From assembly GCF_003312425.1 (NCBI RefSeq), contig NZ_QNUX01000001.1:1-64000 (forward strand): 64,000 nucleotides of DNA. The letters run 5' to 3'. Positions 28,458 through 36,438 of the stretch are shown one piece after another (the first letter of the stretch is position 1; every line of letters begins with the position of its first letter). The notes below the pieces were generated by a model that saw only the letters and a list, made by a program, of their open reading frames with translations, ran no database searches and was not told the DNA's origin. Source of the stretch: Flavobacterium psychrolimnae (lineage in GTDB: Bacteria; Bacteroidota; Bacteroidia; Flavobacteriales; Flavobacteriaceae). The translations under genes and the position numbers were made by a program.

Positions 28458-29654
28458 TTAAACTCTTTCGTCAAATTGTATTTTATCCGCGCTATCAATT
28501 TTATACAAAGGCTTTTCAAGAGGTAACGTAAAGTAAAAAGAGGTACCTTTTCCTTCTTCACTTTCAACCCATATTTCTCCATCATTTCTTTCTAAAAATC
28601 CTTTCACCAATAACAGTCCAATTCCGGCACCTTTGTTGTCTTTCCTAGCTTTAGAAAGTGTACTCATTTGCGGGGTAAAAAGTGTTTCTTGAACATCCTT
28701 AGACATCCCAATTCCACCATCCTTAATCTGAATTATGATTATTTCGCCTTCAATTTTCGCTAAAACCGAAATTTCGCCTTCAGGCAAAGAATGCTTTATT
28801 GCATTAGAAAGTATATTTTGAAAAACCGATATTAACATTTTTCCATCTGCAAACACAGTGGTACCGGGTATGATTTCATTATGGAGTTTAATCGCATTCA
28901 AAGAAGCCATTTCGTGCAATGATTCAAAAACCTTTTCAACATAATCAAATAGCACAATTTTTGTTGGAGAAAATACCTCCGATGCATATTTGATTCTGGC
29001 CCATTCTACTAGATTATCTAGCATGTTCAACTCATCAACAGCTGTTTTCTGGAGTAAATCAAGCATTTCTTTTGCCTTACTGGATTCCAATCTGTCCAGA
29101 TTTTTTTTCAAATATTCCGCCGTTCCTATAATTCCGGATAAAGGACTTCTTAAATCGTGGGAAACAATGGCAAGAACATTCTCTTTGTGTGTATTAAGAT
29201 CTTCCAGTTCTTTTACATATTTTTTTATAGCATCTTCCGATTTTTTTCGCTCGGTCAAATCTCGCAGGATTTTAACGTATCCTAACATCTCGCCTTCACT
29301 CCCAATAAGCGGAAAAACCAAACCATACGCATAAAATTCGCTCCTATCCTTACAAATATGTAATCTGTTGTCTGTTGCTCTTCCTTCTTTTAATGCTGTT
29401 TGAATTTCTTTTTGCGGAATACCATTATTTATATCTTCTTCCGTGAAAATCACATCAAAAGGCTTTCCTATAATTTCATCTGTTTCATATCCAAATATTT
29501 TTGTTGAACCAGAACTCCAGCTGTTAATTATATATTCATTGTCAAGAGTAAAAATCGAATAATCTTGTAAACTATCTATTATCTGGCTGTAAAACTCAGC
29601 GGTTGGAATGTAATTACTTTTAAGAATTTTAGAATTGGTTTTCTCTTTTTCCAT
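28458..29654 (-). CDS. PAS-domain sensor histidine kinase
   Basis: A 398-aa soluble kinase. The PAS domain spans about residues 23-135 (DYSIFTLDNEYIINSW, IFGYETDEIIGKPF, GYVKILRDLTERK). HisKA follows with phospho-acceptor H166 (SHDLRSPL), then HATPase_c with N, G1 and G2 boxes (NILSNAIKHS, IKDGGIGM, GAGIGLLL). No membrane segment and no receiver domain are seen, and no response regulator is adjacent. It would sense an internal signal through PAS. Confidence 0.9.
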   Translation of the reverse strand: MEKEKTNSKILKSNYIPTAEFYSQIIDSLQDYSIFTLDNEYIINSWSSGSTKIFGYETDEIIGKPFDVIFTEEDINNGIPQKEIQTALKEGRATDNRLHICKDRSEFYAYGLVFPLIGSEGEMLGYVKILRDLTERKKSEDAIKKYVKELEDLNTHKENVLAIVSHDLRSPLSGIIGTAEYLKKNLDRLESSKAKEMLDLLQKTAVDELNMLDNLVEWARIKYASEVFSPTKIVLFDYVEKVFESLHEMASLNAIKLHNEIIPGTTVFADGKMLISVFQNILSNAIKHSLPEGEISVLAKIEGEIIIIQIKDGGIGMSKDVQETLFTPQMSTLSKARKDNKGAGIGLLLVKGFLERNDGEIWVESEEGKGTSFYFTLPLEKPLYKIDSADKIQFDERV

Positions 29655-29722
29655 TAAATTATGTAAATAATATTTAAAATTTTGAAAGCTTATTTTCGAT
29701 TGATTTAACTATGCAATGCGTT

Positions 29723-29730
29723 CAAAGATA
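29723..29730 (-). promoter_or_regulatory. Candidate -7 box upstream of the histidine kinase
   Basis: Minus strand TATCTTTG at 29730-29723, about 70 bases ahead of the kinase start. The -33 region is weak. Confidence 0.35.
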
Positions 29731-29897
29731 CACAAAAGAAAATACGATTTCTGTAAAACACAGAATATAACCCCTAACAGAAGAATGTATGTCCGAAATC
29801 CTACATGACTTCTTTAATACCACTCTAATACTATTTCCCTTTTACAATATTCAAGCCAATAAAAATATCATCATAATTTCACGAGACTTTATTCCAC

Positions 29898-29928
29898 AAA
29901 AAAAGCCTCGAATTTCTTCGAAGCTTTT
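29898..29928 (-). terminator. Terminator downstream of tRNA-His
   Basis: Minus strand hairpin AAAAGCTTCGAA / TTCGAGGCTTTT (one mismatch) with a short loop, running into a T run. It lies 9 bases after the tRNA 3' end. Confidence 0.75.
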
Positions 29929-29936
29929 GCTTTCTG

Positions 29937-30011
29937 GGTGGGAGACGGGGCTCGAACCCGCGACCCTCGGTACCACAAACCGATGCTCTAACCAACTGAG
30001 CTACAACCACC
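29937..30011 (-). tRNA. tRNA-His (anticodon GTG)
   Basis: Full cloverleaf on the minus strand: D arm GCTC/GAGC, anticodon stem TCGGT/ACCGA with loop TTGTGGT (anticodon GTG), a 5-base variable loop and T loop TTCGAGC. The extra G-1 and discriminator C73 typical of tRNA-His are present. The acceptor stem GTGGTTG / CTCCCAC has two adjacent mismatches (5:68 and 6:67). CCA is not fully encoded. It has its own promoter and terminator. Confidence 0.92.
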
Positions 30012-30027
30012 ATTTGCTTAGCGGTGG

Positions 30028-30057
30028 CAAATATACGACATAAGTTTACTTCTGCAA
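30028..30057 (-). promoter_or_regulatory. tRNA-His promoter
   Basis: Minus strand: TTG at 30057-30055, a 19-base spacer and TATATTTG at 30035-30028, followed by CCACCGC. A full consensus match, with the same downstream box as the rRNA-type promoters at the left edge. Confidence 0.75.
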
Positions 30058-30085
30058 ATATTTTTCCCAAAAAAATACATGAAAT

Positions 30086-30802
30086 TTATATCAAATCTGC
30101 TAAGCTATTGACTGCCAAATATCTTTCTACAGTAAAACCTTCCGCATGATCTACTCCTGTGAGCCTTCCTAAATCCCTGGAACGGTAATTCAGGCTTTCC
30201 AAGAAGTTTTTACTCGTTATTGGCGACTCCGGTTCATTTGAATTTGCATCATAAAACTGTGAACTGTACGCCAAAATAGATTCAATTTTTTTATCGGTGA
30301 AACCAGTAATGTCAACTACAAAATCCGGTTCTATATTTTTCCACTGTATATAATGATACACTAATTTAGGTCTCCAAGCCTTTTGTTGCTCTCCTTCCAA
30401 TGCAGTTTCTATCTTCATTAATCCAGATAAGAAACAAGCATCAGAAACTAATTTACTTCCCTTTGCATGATCAATGTGTCGGTCATCAATAGCATTACAC
30501 AATACAATCTCCGGTTGATACTTGCGAATCATTTTTATGATTTCTAATTGGTGCTTTTCGTCATTGACAAAAAACCCATCACGCATTTCCAGATTCTCAC
30601 GTGCTGAAACACCTAGAATTTTTGCAGCAGCATTTGCTTCCTGATCCCTGATTTCCGCTGAACCACGAGTTCCTAATTCACCACGTGTCAAATCTATAAT
30701 TCCAACCGTTTTTCCTAAAGAAATTTCTTTTAAAATGGTTCCTGCACAACCCAATTCCACATCATCAGGATGCGCACCAAAAGCAAGTATATCTAATTTC
30801 AT
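30086..30802 (-). CDS. bshB1: Bacillithiol biosynthesis deacetylase BshB1
   Basis: A 238-aa zinc N-deacetylase of the PIG-L/LmbE fold. It removes acetyl from GlcNAc-malate in bacillithiol synthesis. Motifs: GAHPDDVELG (H11, D13, D14), TRGELGTRGSAEIR, and DDRHIDHAKG with the third zinc His, plus a C-terminal SQFYDANSNEPESP segment typical of BshB1. The bshA and bshC genes are not in the window. It lies between tRNA-His and menF on the minus strand. Confidence 0.9.
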   Translation of the reverse strand: MKLDILAFGAHPDDVELGCAGTILKEISLGKTVGIIDLTRGELGTRGSAEIRDQEANAAAKILGVSARENLEMRDGFFVNDEKHQLEIIKMIRKYQPEIVLCNAIDDRHIDHAKGSKLVSDACFLSGLMKIETALEGEQQKAWRPKLVYHYIQWKNIEPDFVVDITGFTDKKIESILAYSSQFYDANSNEPESPITSKNFLESLNYRSRDLGRLTGVDHAEGFTVERYLAVNSLADLI

Positions 30803-30850
30803 CTAAAATTCGTTTAATGTTTTTTTGTTTAATGTTTAAAGTTGCGAATA

Positions 30851-31921
30851 TTACTTCAAATCCAATATTTTCTTCATAGTCATTGATTTATTGACACTTT
30901 CCCTCCATTCTTTTTCAGGAATACTGTCCTTTGTAATACCACATCCCATATATAAATGTGCTTGATTATCTTTGATTTGCATGCATCGCAAATTCACATA
31001 CAAATCTGATTTAATCTCTCCTTTATTAAATCCTTCTTTGTTTAATTCTCCTAAAAAACCTGTGTAATATTCTCGGTCATAGCCTTCATGTTTCAAAATA
31101 AAATTTTTAGCAACCTCTTTTGGCAATCCGCAAACAGCAGGAGTTGGATGCAAAACAGAAACAACTTCTTTCAAACTTGAATTGTCATTAATAACCCCTT
31201 CAATATCTGTTTTAATGTGTGCTATAGTTCCAGCTTGTGCAGTGTAAGGGCTTGAAACGGACACTTCTGAAGTCAATTCCTTTAGATTATCCAAAATAAA
31301 ATCAGTAACAAACTGCTGCTCTTCTATTTCTTTTTTCTCCCAGACAACTTCTTTATCACCTTGAATTTTTTGCGTTCCGGCTAATGACATTGTATAAAAA
31401 GTATTCGTATTAGCCTTTAGTAATCGCTCCGGTGTGGCGCCCATCCATAAACCTATTTTTGGATGAAACCAGCAATAGCAAAAAGCGGTGGGATAATTTT
31501 GAATTAATTTTTCGAAAATTGAAACTAAATCAAAATTTGACAAACCAACAATTTCTTTTCGTGACAAGACCACCTTTTTCAAAGTCCCTTTTGCAATAGC
31601 ATCAATTCCTTTTTGAACAAACCTTTCAAAATCTTCTTTCGCTTGAATATCTTCTGAATCTATGAAATCCGAATCCTCATTTTCCTTGGAAGAAGTAATC
31701 AGGGTTTCCCATTTTACCGATTGATTTCTAGGAATCAGTATCATCTGACTGCCGTCAAAAGGAGCGAAAACAAATCCCGTTTCTTCAAAATTCTCGGCAA
31801 AATATAAGTGGTCGTTATTTTGAAAAAAACCTATTAATTTGATGTTATTTGGTTTTCGGTATAATACAAAAGGTAGATTTTGAGCTTTTTGTTGCTTTAC
31901 TTTTATAAAAAAATCGATCAT
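30851..31921 (-). CDS. menF: Isochorismate synthase
   Basis: A 356-aa chorismate-utilising enzyme that makes isochorismate, the first step of menaquinone synthesis. Family motifs are KVVLSRKE, WMGATPERLLK, MSLAGTQ, HPTPAVCGLPK, YYTGFLGE and YMGCGITKDSIPEKEW near the C-terminus. It follows a thioesterase gene of MenI type on the same strand (gap about 130 bases), which supports the menaquinone role. Siderophore isochorismate synthases look alike, but no siderophore genes are near. Confidence 0.88.
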   Translation of the reverse strand: MIDFFIKVKQQKAQNLPFVLYRKPNNIKLIGFFQNNDHLYFAENFEETGFVFAPFDGSQMILIPRNQSVKWETLITSSKENEDSDFIDSEDIQAKEDFERFVQKGIDAIAKGTLKKVVLSRKEIVGLSNFDLVSIFEKLIQNYPTAFCYCWFHPKIGLWMGATPERLLKANTNTFYTMSLAGTQKIQGDKEVVWEKKEIEEQQFVTDFILDNLKELTSEVSVSSPYTAQAGTIAHIKTDIEGVINDNSSLKEVVSVLHPTPAVCGLPKEVAKNFILKHEGYDREYYTGFLGELNKEGFNKGEIKSDLYVNLRCMQIKDNQAHLYMGCGITKDSIPEKEWRESVNKSMTMKKILDLK

Positions 31922-32053
31922 ATATAATGTATTAAAATATAAATTCCACTAAACCTAAAGGCATTATGATTTGCTTAATCGTATCGAAACCATCTTGGTC
32001 AATTTGACCGAAACTGATTTTTAACTTTAGCTACAGTTAAATCCAATTATTGA

Positions 32054-32491
32054 TTATTGATTTTCGCTTTTTCTTTTTGGCAAAACCATATTCGTCAGCT
32101 TGCAAAGTGAAATTAAGTTATTGTTTTCATCCGTAATTCGTATTTCCCAAAGATGAATGCTTCGGCCCTTGTGGACAATCTTAGCGGTTGCTGTTACAAT
32201 TCCATCTCGTTTTGCTTTCAAGTGATTGGCTGAGATTTCAATTCCGCGCACCTCGCTTAGTTCTGAATTTACATAAATCATAGAGGCGGCGCTGCCCACA
32301 CTTTCTGCTAAAGCTACCGATGCACCGCCATGCAATAATCCCATTGGTTGATGCACGGAAGCATTAACGGGCATTGTTGCAACAAGAAAATCTTCTCCTG
32401 CGTCCGTATATTCAATATTCAACGTTTGCATTAAGGTGTTTTTAGAAACGTGATTGCAATAATGAAGTATTTTTTCTTTGTCGAATGTCAT
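32054..32491 (-). CDS. menI: Hotdog-fold thioesterase, probable DHNA-CoA hydrolase
   Basis: A 145-aa hotdog protein of the PaaI/YdiI group. The VHQPMGLLHGGASVALAES motif closely follows E. coli YdiI (MenI), with the catalytic Glu in ALAES, and IHLWEIRITDENN and LCKLTNMVLP complete the fold. MenI frees 1,4-dihydroxy-2-naphthoate from CoA in menaquinone synthesis. Placement next to menF supports this. The start at 32491 is preferred; the frame opening at 32551 overlaps the promoter region. Confidence 0.82.
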   Translation of the reverse strand: MTFDKEKILHYCNHVSKNTLMQTLNIEYTDAGEDFLVATMPVNASVHQPMGLLHGGASVALAESVGSAASMIYVNSELSEVRGIEISANHLKAKRDGIVTATAKIVHKGRSIHLWEIRITDENNNLISLCKLTNMVLPKRKSENQ

Positions 32492-32514
32492 GTTTTTGTC
32501 TTTAAAAATGTAAA

Positions 32515-32546
32515 AATAATTAAAAGATAAGTCACTTAACAGTAAA
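32515..32546 (-). promoter_or_regulatory. Candidate promoter of the menI-menF genes
   Basis: Minus strand: a TTG, a 19-base spacer and TATCTTTT (one mismatch in the -7 box), lying about 25-60 bases upstream of the menI start at 32491. Exact bounds are approximate. Confidence 0.45.
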
Positions 32547-32606
32547 TACAATTGTTATTCTGATTTCGAAATAGATTTTTCCTATTTTTACAAAAAATAT
32601 AACTAA

Positions 32607-34133
32607 ATGCGTCCCAAAATATTATTGTTTTTTATTGGAATCATATTGACTATCTGTTCCTGCCGTTCTGATTTTGAGACCGTAGCCAGCACAGGAGATT
32701 TAGAATTTTCCAAGGACACGATTTATCTTGACACTGTTTTCTCTAACATCGGTTCCAGCACATACCGACTCAAAGTGTACAACAAAAGTAAAAATGACAT
32801 TACGATTCCAAGCATTAAATTAGGAAAAGGTTTGAGTTCTAAATACCGAATATCCGTTGACGGAATGCAGGGAACAGACGGGAAAATTTTTAACAATGTG
32901 GACCTTTTAGCAAAAGACAGTTTGTATATTTTCATAGAAACAACCGCAAATAGTACTGAAGCCAATGCTTCTGATTTTTTGTACACTGATCAAATTCAGT
33001 TTGACAGTGGCGAAAACCTTCAAAATGTAGAATTGGTAACACTCATTCAAGACGCTGTTTTCCTGTATCCAAAACGTTTTACTGACGGAACCACTGAAAC
33101 ACTTCCAATAGGAAACGAAAAAATTGATGGCTTTTATCTGGATGAAAATGACCCCGTAAATGGAAATGAATTGCAGTTTACCAATGAAAAACCGTACGTA
33201 ATTTATGGATATGCAGCAGTTCCTTCGAATAAAACGGCCACTTTTGAGGCTGGAACCCGAGTGCATTTTCATGCTAATTCTGGACTTATAGTAGCCAATA
33301 ATGCCTCAATCAATATTAATGGAACTCTATCACAAACGGATAAATTAGAAAACGAAGTCATTTTTGAAGGAGACCGTTTAGAACCTGATTTTTCAGATGT
33401 GCCGGGACAATGGGGAACCATTTGGCTGACTGATGGCAGTACAAATAATACCTTGAATCACCTCACTATTAAAAATGCAACCATTGGTTTGTTAATTCAA
33501 AACAATGATGGCACAACAGTCTCTATCAAAAATACCCAAATCTACAATAGCAGCAACTACGGAATTTTGGCACAGACCGCAAAAATAAGCGGAGAAAATG
33601 TAGTCATCAACAATGCCGGATTAGCCAGTTTAGCCTGTACCTATGGCGGGAATTATAGTTTTACTCATTCCACTTTCAACAATAATTGGAACAGCTCGCA
33701 ACAAGTGGCGGTTTTGGTTAGCAATTATATTTTGGGAGCAGTTCCAGAAGTAAAAGATTTAACCGCAGCTACGTTTAACAATTGCATTATTTATGGTTCT
33801 TATTCAAACGAAATGAGTTTGACCAAAAAAACGGGAGCCGCTTTTGAATACCAATTCAACAATTGCTTGATAAAATTTGATAACATATCCAATCAATTTA
33901 CAACCAATCCCGATTATCAATTCAATACGGATACCGCACATTACAACTCGATAATTTTGAACAAGGAACCAAAATTTTTCAATGTATCTCGGAACAAATT
34001 TAATATTGACGAAACTTCAGCCGCTTTCGCAAAAGGGAATTCGGCGTATCTAATTCCACTTGATATTTTAGGAAACACGAGAACTTTACCGCCAGATTTA
34101 GGTGCGTACCAAAACAAAGCTTTTCCAAAATAA
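32607..34133 (+). CDS. Right-handed beta-helix lipoprotein, unknown function
   Basis: A 508-aa exported lipoprotein (lipobox at C17/C19, TICSCRSD). Residues about 25-160 look like a beta-sandwich (LEFSKDTIYLDTVFSNIGSS). From about 215 to 420 it shows the repeating Asn/Gly-rich turns of a parallel beta-helix (for example FHANSGLIVANNASININGT, LNHLTIKNATIGLLI, ISGENVVINNAG). It ends in the phrase DILGNTRTLPPDLGAYQ, common at the end of such surface proteins. It may bind or cut polysaccharide, but no catalytic residues can be assigned. Confidence 0.78.
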   Translation: MRPKILLFFIGIILTICSCRSDFETVASTGDLEFSKDTIYLDTVFSNIGSSTYRLKVYNKSKNDITIPSIKLGKGLSSKYRISVDGMQGTDGKIFNNVDLLAKDSLYIFIETTANSTEANASDFLYTDQIQFDSGENLQNVELVTLIQDAVFLYPKRFTDGTTETLPIGNEKIDGFYLDENDPVNGNELQFTNEKPYVIYGYAAVPSNKTATFEAGTRVHFHANSGLIVANNASININGTLSQTDKLENEVIFEGDRLEPDFSDVPGQWGTIWLTDGSTNNTLNHLTIKNATIGLLIQNNDGTTVSIKNTQIYNSSNYGILAQTAKISGENVVINNAGLASLACTYGGNYSFTHSTFNNNWNSSQQVAVLVSNYILGAVPEVKDLTAATFNNCIIYGSYSNEMSLTKKTGAAFEYQFNNCLIKFDNISNQFTTNPDYQFNTDTAHYNSIILNKEPKFFNVSRNKFNIDETSAAFAKGNSAYLIPLDILGNTRTLPPDLGAYQNKAFPK

Positions 34134-34227
34134 ACCGCTCTGAATTAGCGCATTATAACTATTTAAAAATTAAAAAGGACCTTTCTCGAATTAAACATTT
34201 AGTAACCTCCAATATCAATTTAAATAG

Positions 34228-34235
34228 TAGTTTTG
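34228..34235 (+). promoter_or_regulatory. Candidate -7 box for the first endonuclease I gene
   Basis: TAGTTTTG, 57 bases ahead of the ATG at 34292; no clear TTG at -33. Confidence 0.35.
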
Positions 34236-34291
34236 TCAAAATTTTAATCCATAAATCAAATTAATTTTAAACCAAGTAATCCACTTAAAGT

Positions 34292-36142
34292 ATGAAACAA
34301 ATCTACTCGTTACTCTTTTTATTCCTTTTCACAGCAGGTTTTGCACAAGCGCCAGATGGCTATTATGCCAATGCCACAGGAACCGGCTACACGTTGAAAA
34401 CTCAATTGTACAATATTATCAAAGACCATACAGTTCTTAGCTATGGAGATTTATATGTTACCTATGAAACGTCAGATATTGATAATTTCTTTGAAAAAGA
34501 TGGTTCGGTTTTAGACATGTATTCTGAGAATCCTGCAGGAACAGATCCTTACATTTATAGTATTGCAAATACGCAAAGATGCGGAAGCAGCGGTTACGCA
34601 AAAGAAGGAGATTGTTACAACAGAGAACACATTATACCACAATCTGTGTTCGGTGAACAATCACCTATGGTTTCTGATGCACATTTCATCACACCTACAG
34701 ATGGAAAAGTAAATGGAATAAGGAATAATTACCCACATTCTGTAGTAGCAACTGCTACTCAAACTACTCTTAATGGGAGTAAACTTGGTGAAAGCACTAC
34801 AACTGGTTACACAGGTCCAGTTTTTGAACCAATTGATGAATTCAAAGGTGATATTGCCAGAATGTATTTCTATTTTGCCACTCGTTATGAAAATACTGTA
34901 GCCGGATATAATTACCCAATGTTTAATAATTCAACCAATAAAGTATTTACACCTGCATTTTTAAATCAATTACTGGCTTGGCACAATCAAGATCCGGTAA
35001 GTGCTAGGGAAATTACGCGTAATAACGCCATTTATGCACGTCAAAATAATAGAAATCCTTTTATTGATCATCCAGAATATGCAGTGTCGGTATGGACTAC
35101 AGAACCTGCAGATACTGAAGCGCCAACGGCAGCAACAAATTTGGCGGTAACCACTACTACTTCAAACTCGGCTACTTTAACATGGACGGCAGGGACAGAT
35201 AATATTGCCGTTACCGGTTATGATGTGTATGTAAACGGTACTTTCAAATCAACAGAAACTAGTCTAACAGCTACTGTATTAGGTCTTATACCGTCTACTA
35301 CTTATTCCTTTTATCTAATAACAAGAGATGCTGAAAGAAATTCTTCACTTGCCAGTATACCTGCGGAAGGAACTACAATAGCTGCACCTACTGGCGGAAC
35401 TACTGCATCAGGAATATTCTTCTCAGAATACGTTGAAGGTGGCGGTAATAATAAATTATTAGAAATTGCTAACTTTACTGGAGCTACAGTTGATCTAACA
35501 GTCTATTCTATAAAAAAACAATCAAATGGTGATGGAGCTTGGGGTTCAGGATTAGCCTTAACAGGATCCATAAATACTGGTTCAGCGTATGTAATTGCAT
35601 ACAATTTAGCAGCTACAACTTGTTACAATCCTGCAAGTGCTAATTTATCAACTGCATCTACTGAGGTACAGTATAATGGAAACGATCCTATTGGTTTATT
35701 CAAGAATGATGTTTTAATAGATATCATTGGAACATTTAACGGAGGATCGGCAAATTTTGCAGTTGACGAGACTTTGAGAAGAAAAGCAAGTATTTCAGCC
35801 CCAAATACAACTTTCAACAAAACTGCTGAATGGGATCTATATGCTAAAGACATTTGTAACGGTTTAGGAAGTCATTCATTGGCAACCCTTTCTAACGTTG
35901 ATTTTGATTCTAATGAATTCAATATCTATCCAAATCCATCAAACGGAAATATCAAAATAAATTTCGAAAATTCAAATGAAAAATATTCTGTTCAAGTGTT
36001 TTCAGTATTAGGACAAAAAGTTTTTGAAAAAGAATATAAAAACAGTTCTTCTGCTACTGTCAACAATCTTCAAAAAGGAGTTTACTTAGTTAAAATAACA
36101 ACCGACACAAAATCAGTTACTAAAAAATTAATTGTGAACTAA
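34292..36142 (+). CDS. Secreted endonuclease I with FN3, lamin-tail and type IX sorting domains (copy 1)
   Basis: A 616-aa secreted nuclease. Signal peptide at 1-18 (ending FAQA). The endonuclease I (His-Me finger) domain spans about 22-265 with CYNREHIIPQSVF (general-base H113), DAHFITPTDGKVNG and GDIARMYFYFATRYE. A fibronectin III domain follows at about 277-365, a lamin-tail-like domain at about 372-520 (FFSEYVEGGGNNKLLEI), and a C-terminal type IX secretion sorting tail at about 545-616 (FNIYPNPSNGNIKI, ending TKKLIVN). It degrades DNA or RNA outside the cell. It is a tandem paralog of the next gene. Confidence 0.9.
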   Translation: MKQIYSLLFLFLFTAGFAQAPDGYYANATGTGYTLKTQLYNIIKDHTVLSYGDLYVTYETSDIDNFFEKDGSVLDMYSENPAGTDPYIYSIANTQRCGSSGYAKEGDCYNREHIIPQSVFGEQSPMVSDAHFITPTDGKVNGIRNNYPHSVVATATQTTLNGSKLGESTTTGYTGPVFEPIDEFKGDIARMYFYFATRYENTVAGYNYPMFNNSTNKVFTPAFLNQLLAWHNQDPVSAREITRNNAIYARQNNRNPFIDHPEYAVSVWTTEPADTEAPTAATNLAVTTTTSNSATLTWTAGTDNIAVTGYDVYVNGTFKSTETSLTATVLGLIPSTTYSFYLITRDAERNSSLASIPAEGTTIAAPTGGTTASGIFFSEYVEGGGNNKLLEIANFTGATVDLTVYSIKKQSNGDGAWGSGLALTGSINTGSAYVIAYNLAATTCYNPASANLSTASTEVQYNGNDPIGLFKNDVLIDIIGTFNGGSANFAVDETLRRKASISAPNTTFNKTAEWDLYAKDICNGLGSHSLATLSNVDFDSNEFNIYPNPSNGNIKINFENSNEKYSVQVFSVLGQKVFEKEYKNSSSATVNNLQKGVYLVKITTDTKSVTKKLIVN

Positions 36143-36164
36143 TTTAAAAACGAACTATTTATTT

Positions 36165-36191
36165 AAAGCGGCATTTATTGCCGCTTTTTTT
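36165..36191 (+). terminator. Terminator after endonuclease copy 1
   Basis: Stem AAAGCGGCA / TGCCGCTTT, loop TTTAT, then a T run. Confidence 0.85.
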
Positions 36192-36348
36192 GTTTACAAT
36201 TATTCAAAAAAAATACTTCTAAATACCGGTACAAAGCAGATTGCTTCTAACCTAAAAATAAAACTACTTTCCTTAAAATGTTAATAATTGTGTTAAGAAA
36301 ATCATAATAAAATTCATAATTTCTTAACACTAAACATATTAAAAGTTA

Positions 36349-36356
36349 TAAATTTG
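36349..36356 (+). promoter_or_regulatory. Candidate -7 box for the second endonuclease I gene
   Basis: TAAATTTG followed by CGCG, about 83 bases ahead of the ATG. The -33 region has only TTCTTA. Copy 2 is therefore probably transcribed on its own, after the terminator of copy 1. Confidence 0.45.
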
Positions 36357-36438
36357 CGCGTCTTCAGTATTTTAAATTTTACAAATTAAGCTTTAAAAAT
36401 CTGAGATTAACCCCAAAAAACCAAAACAAATTTAAATT

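Noticed and set aside
29879-30070. 63-aa minus-strand open frame
   Set aside because: It covers tRNA-His; the GTEGRGFEPR-type peptide is a known artefact of tRNA sequence.
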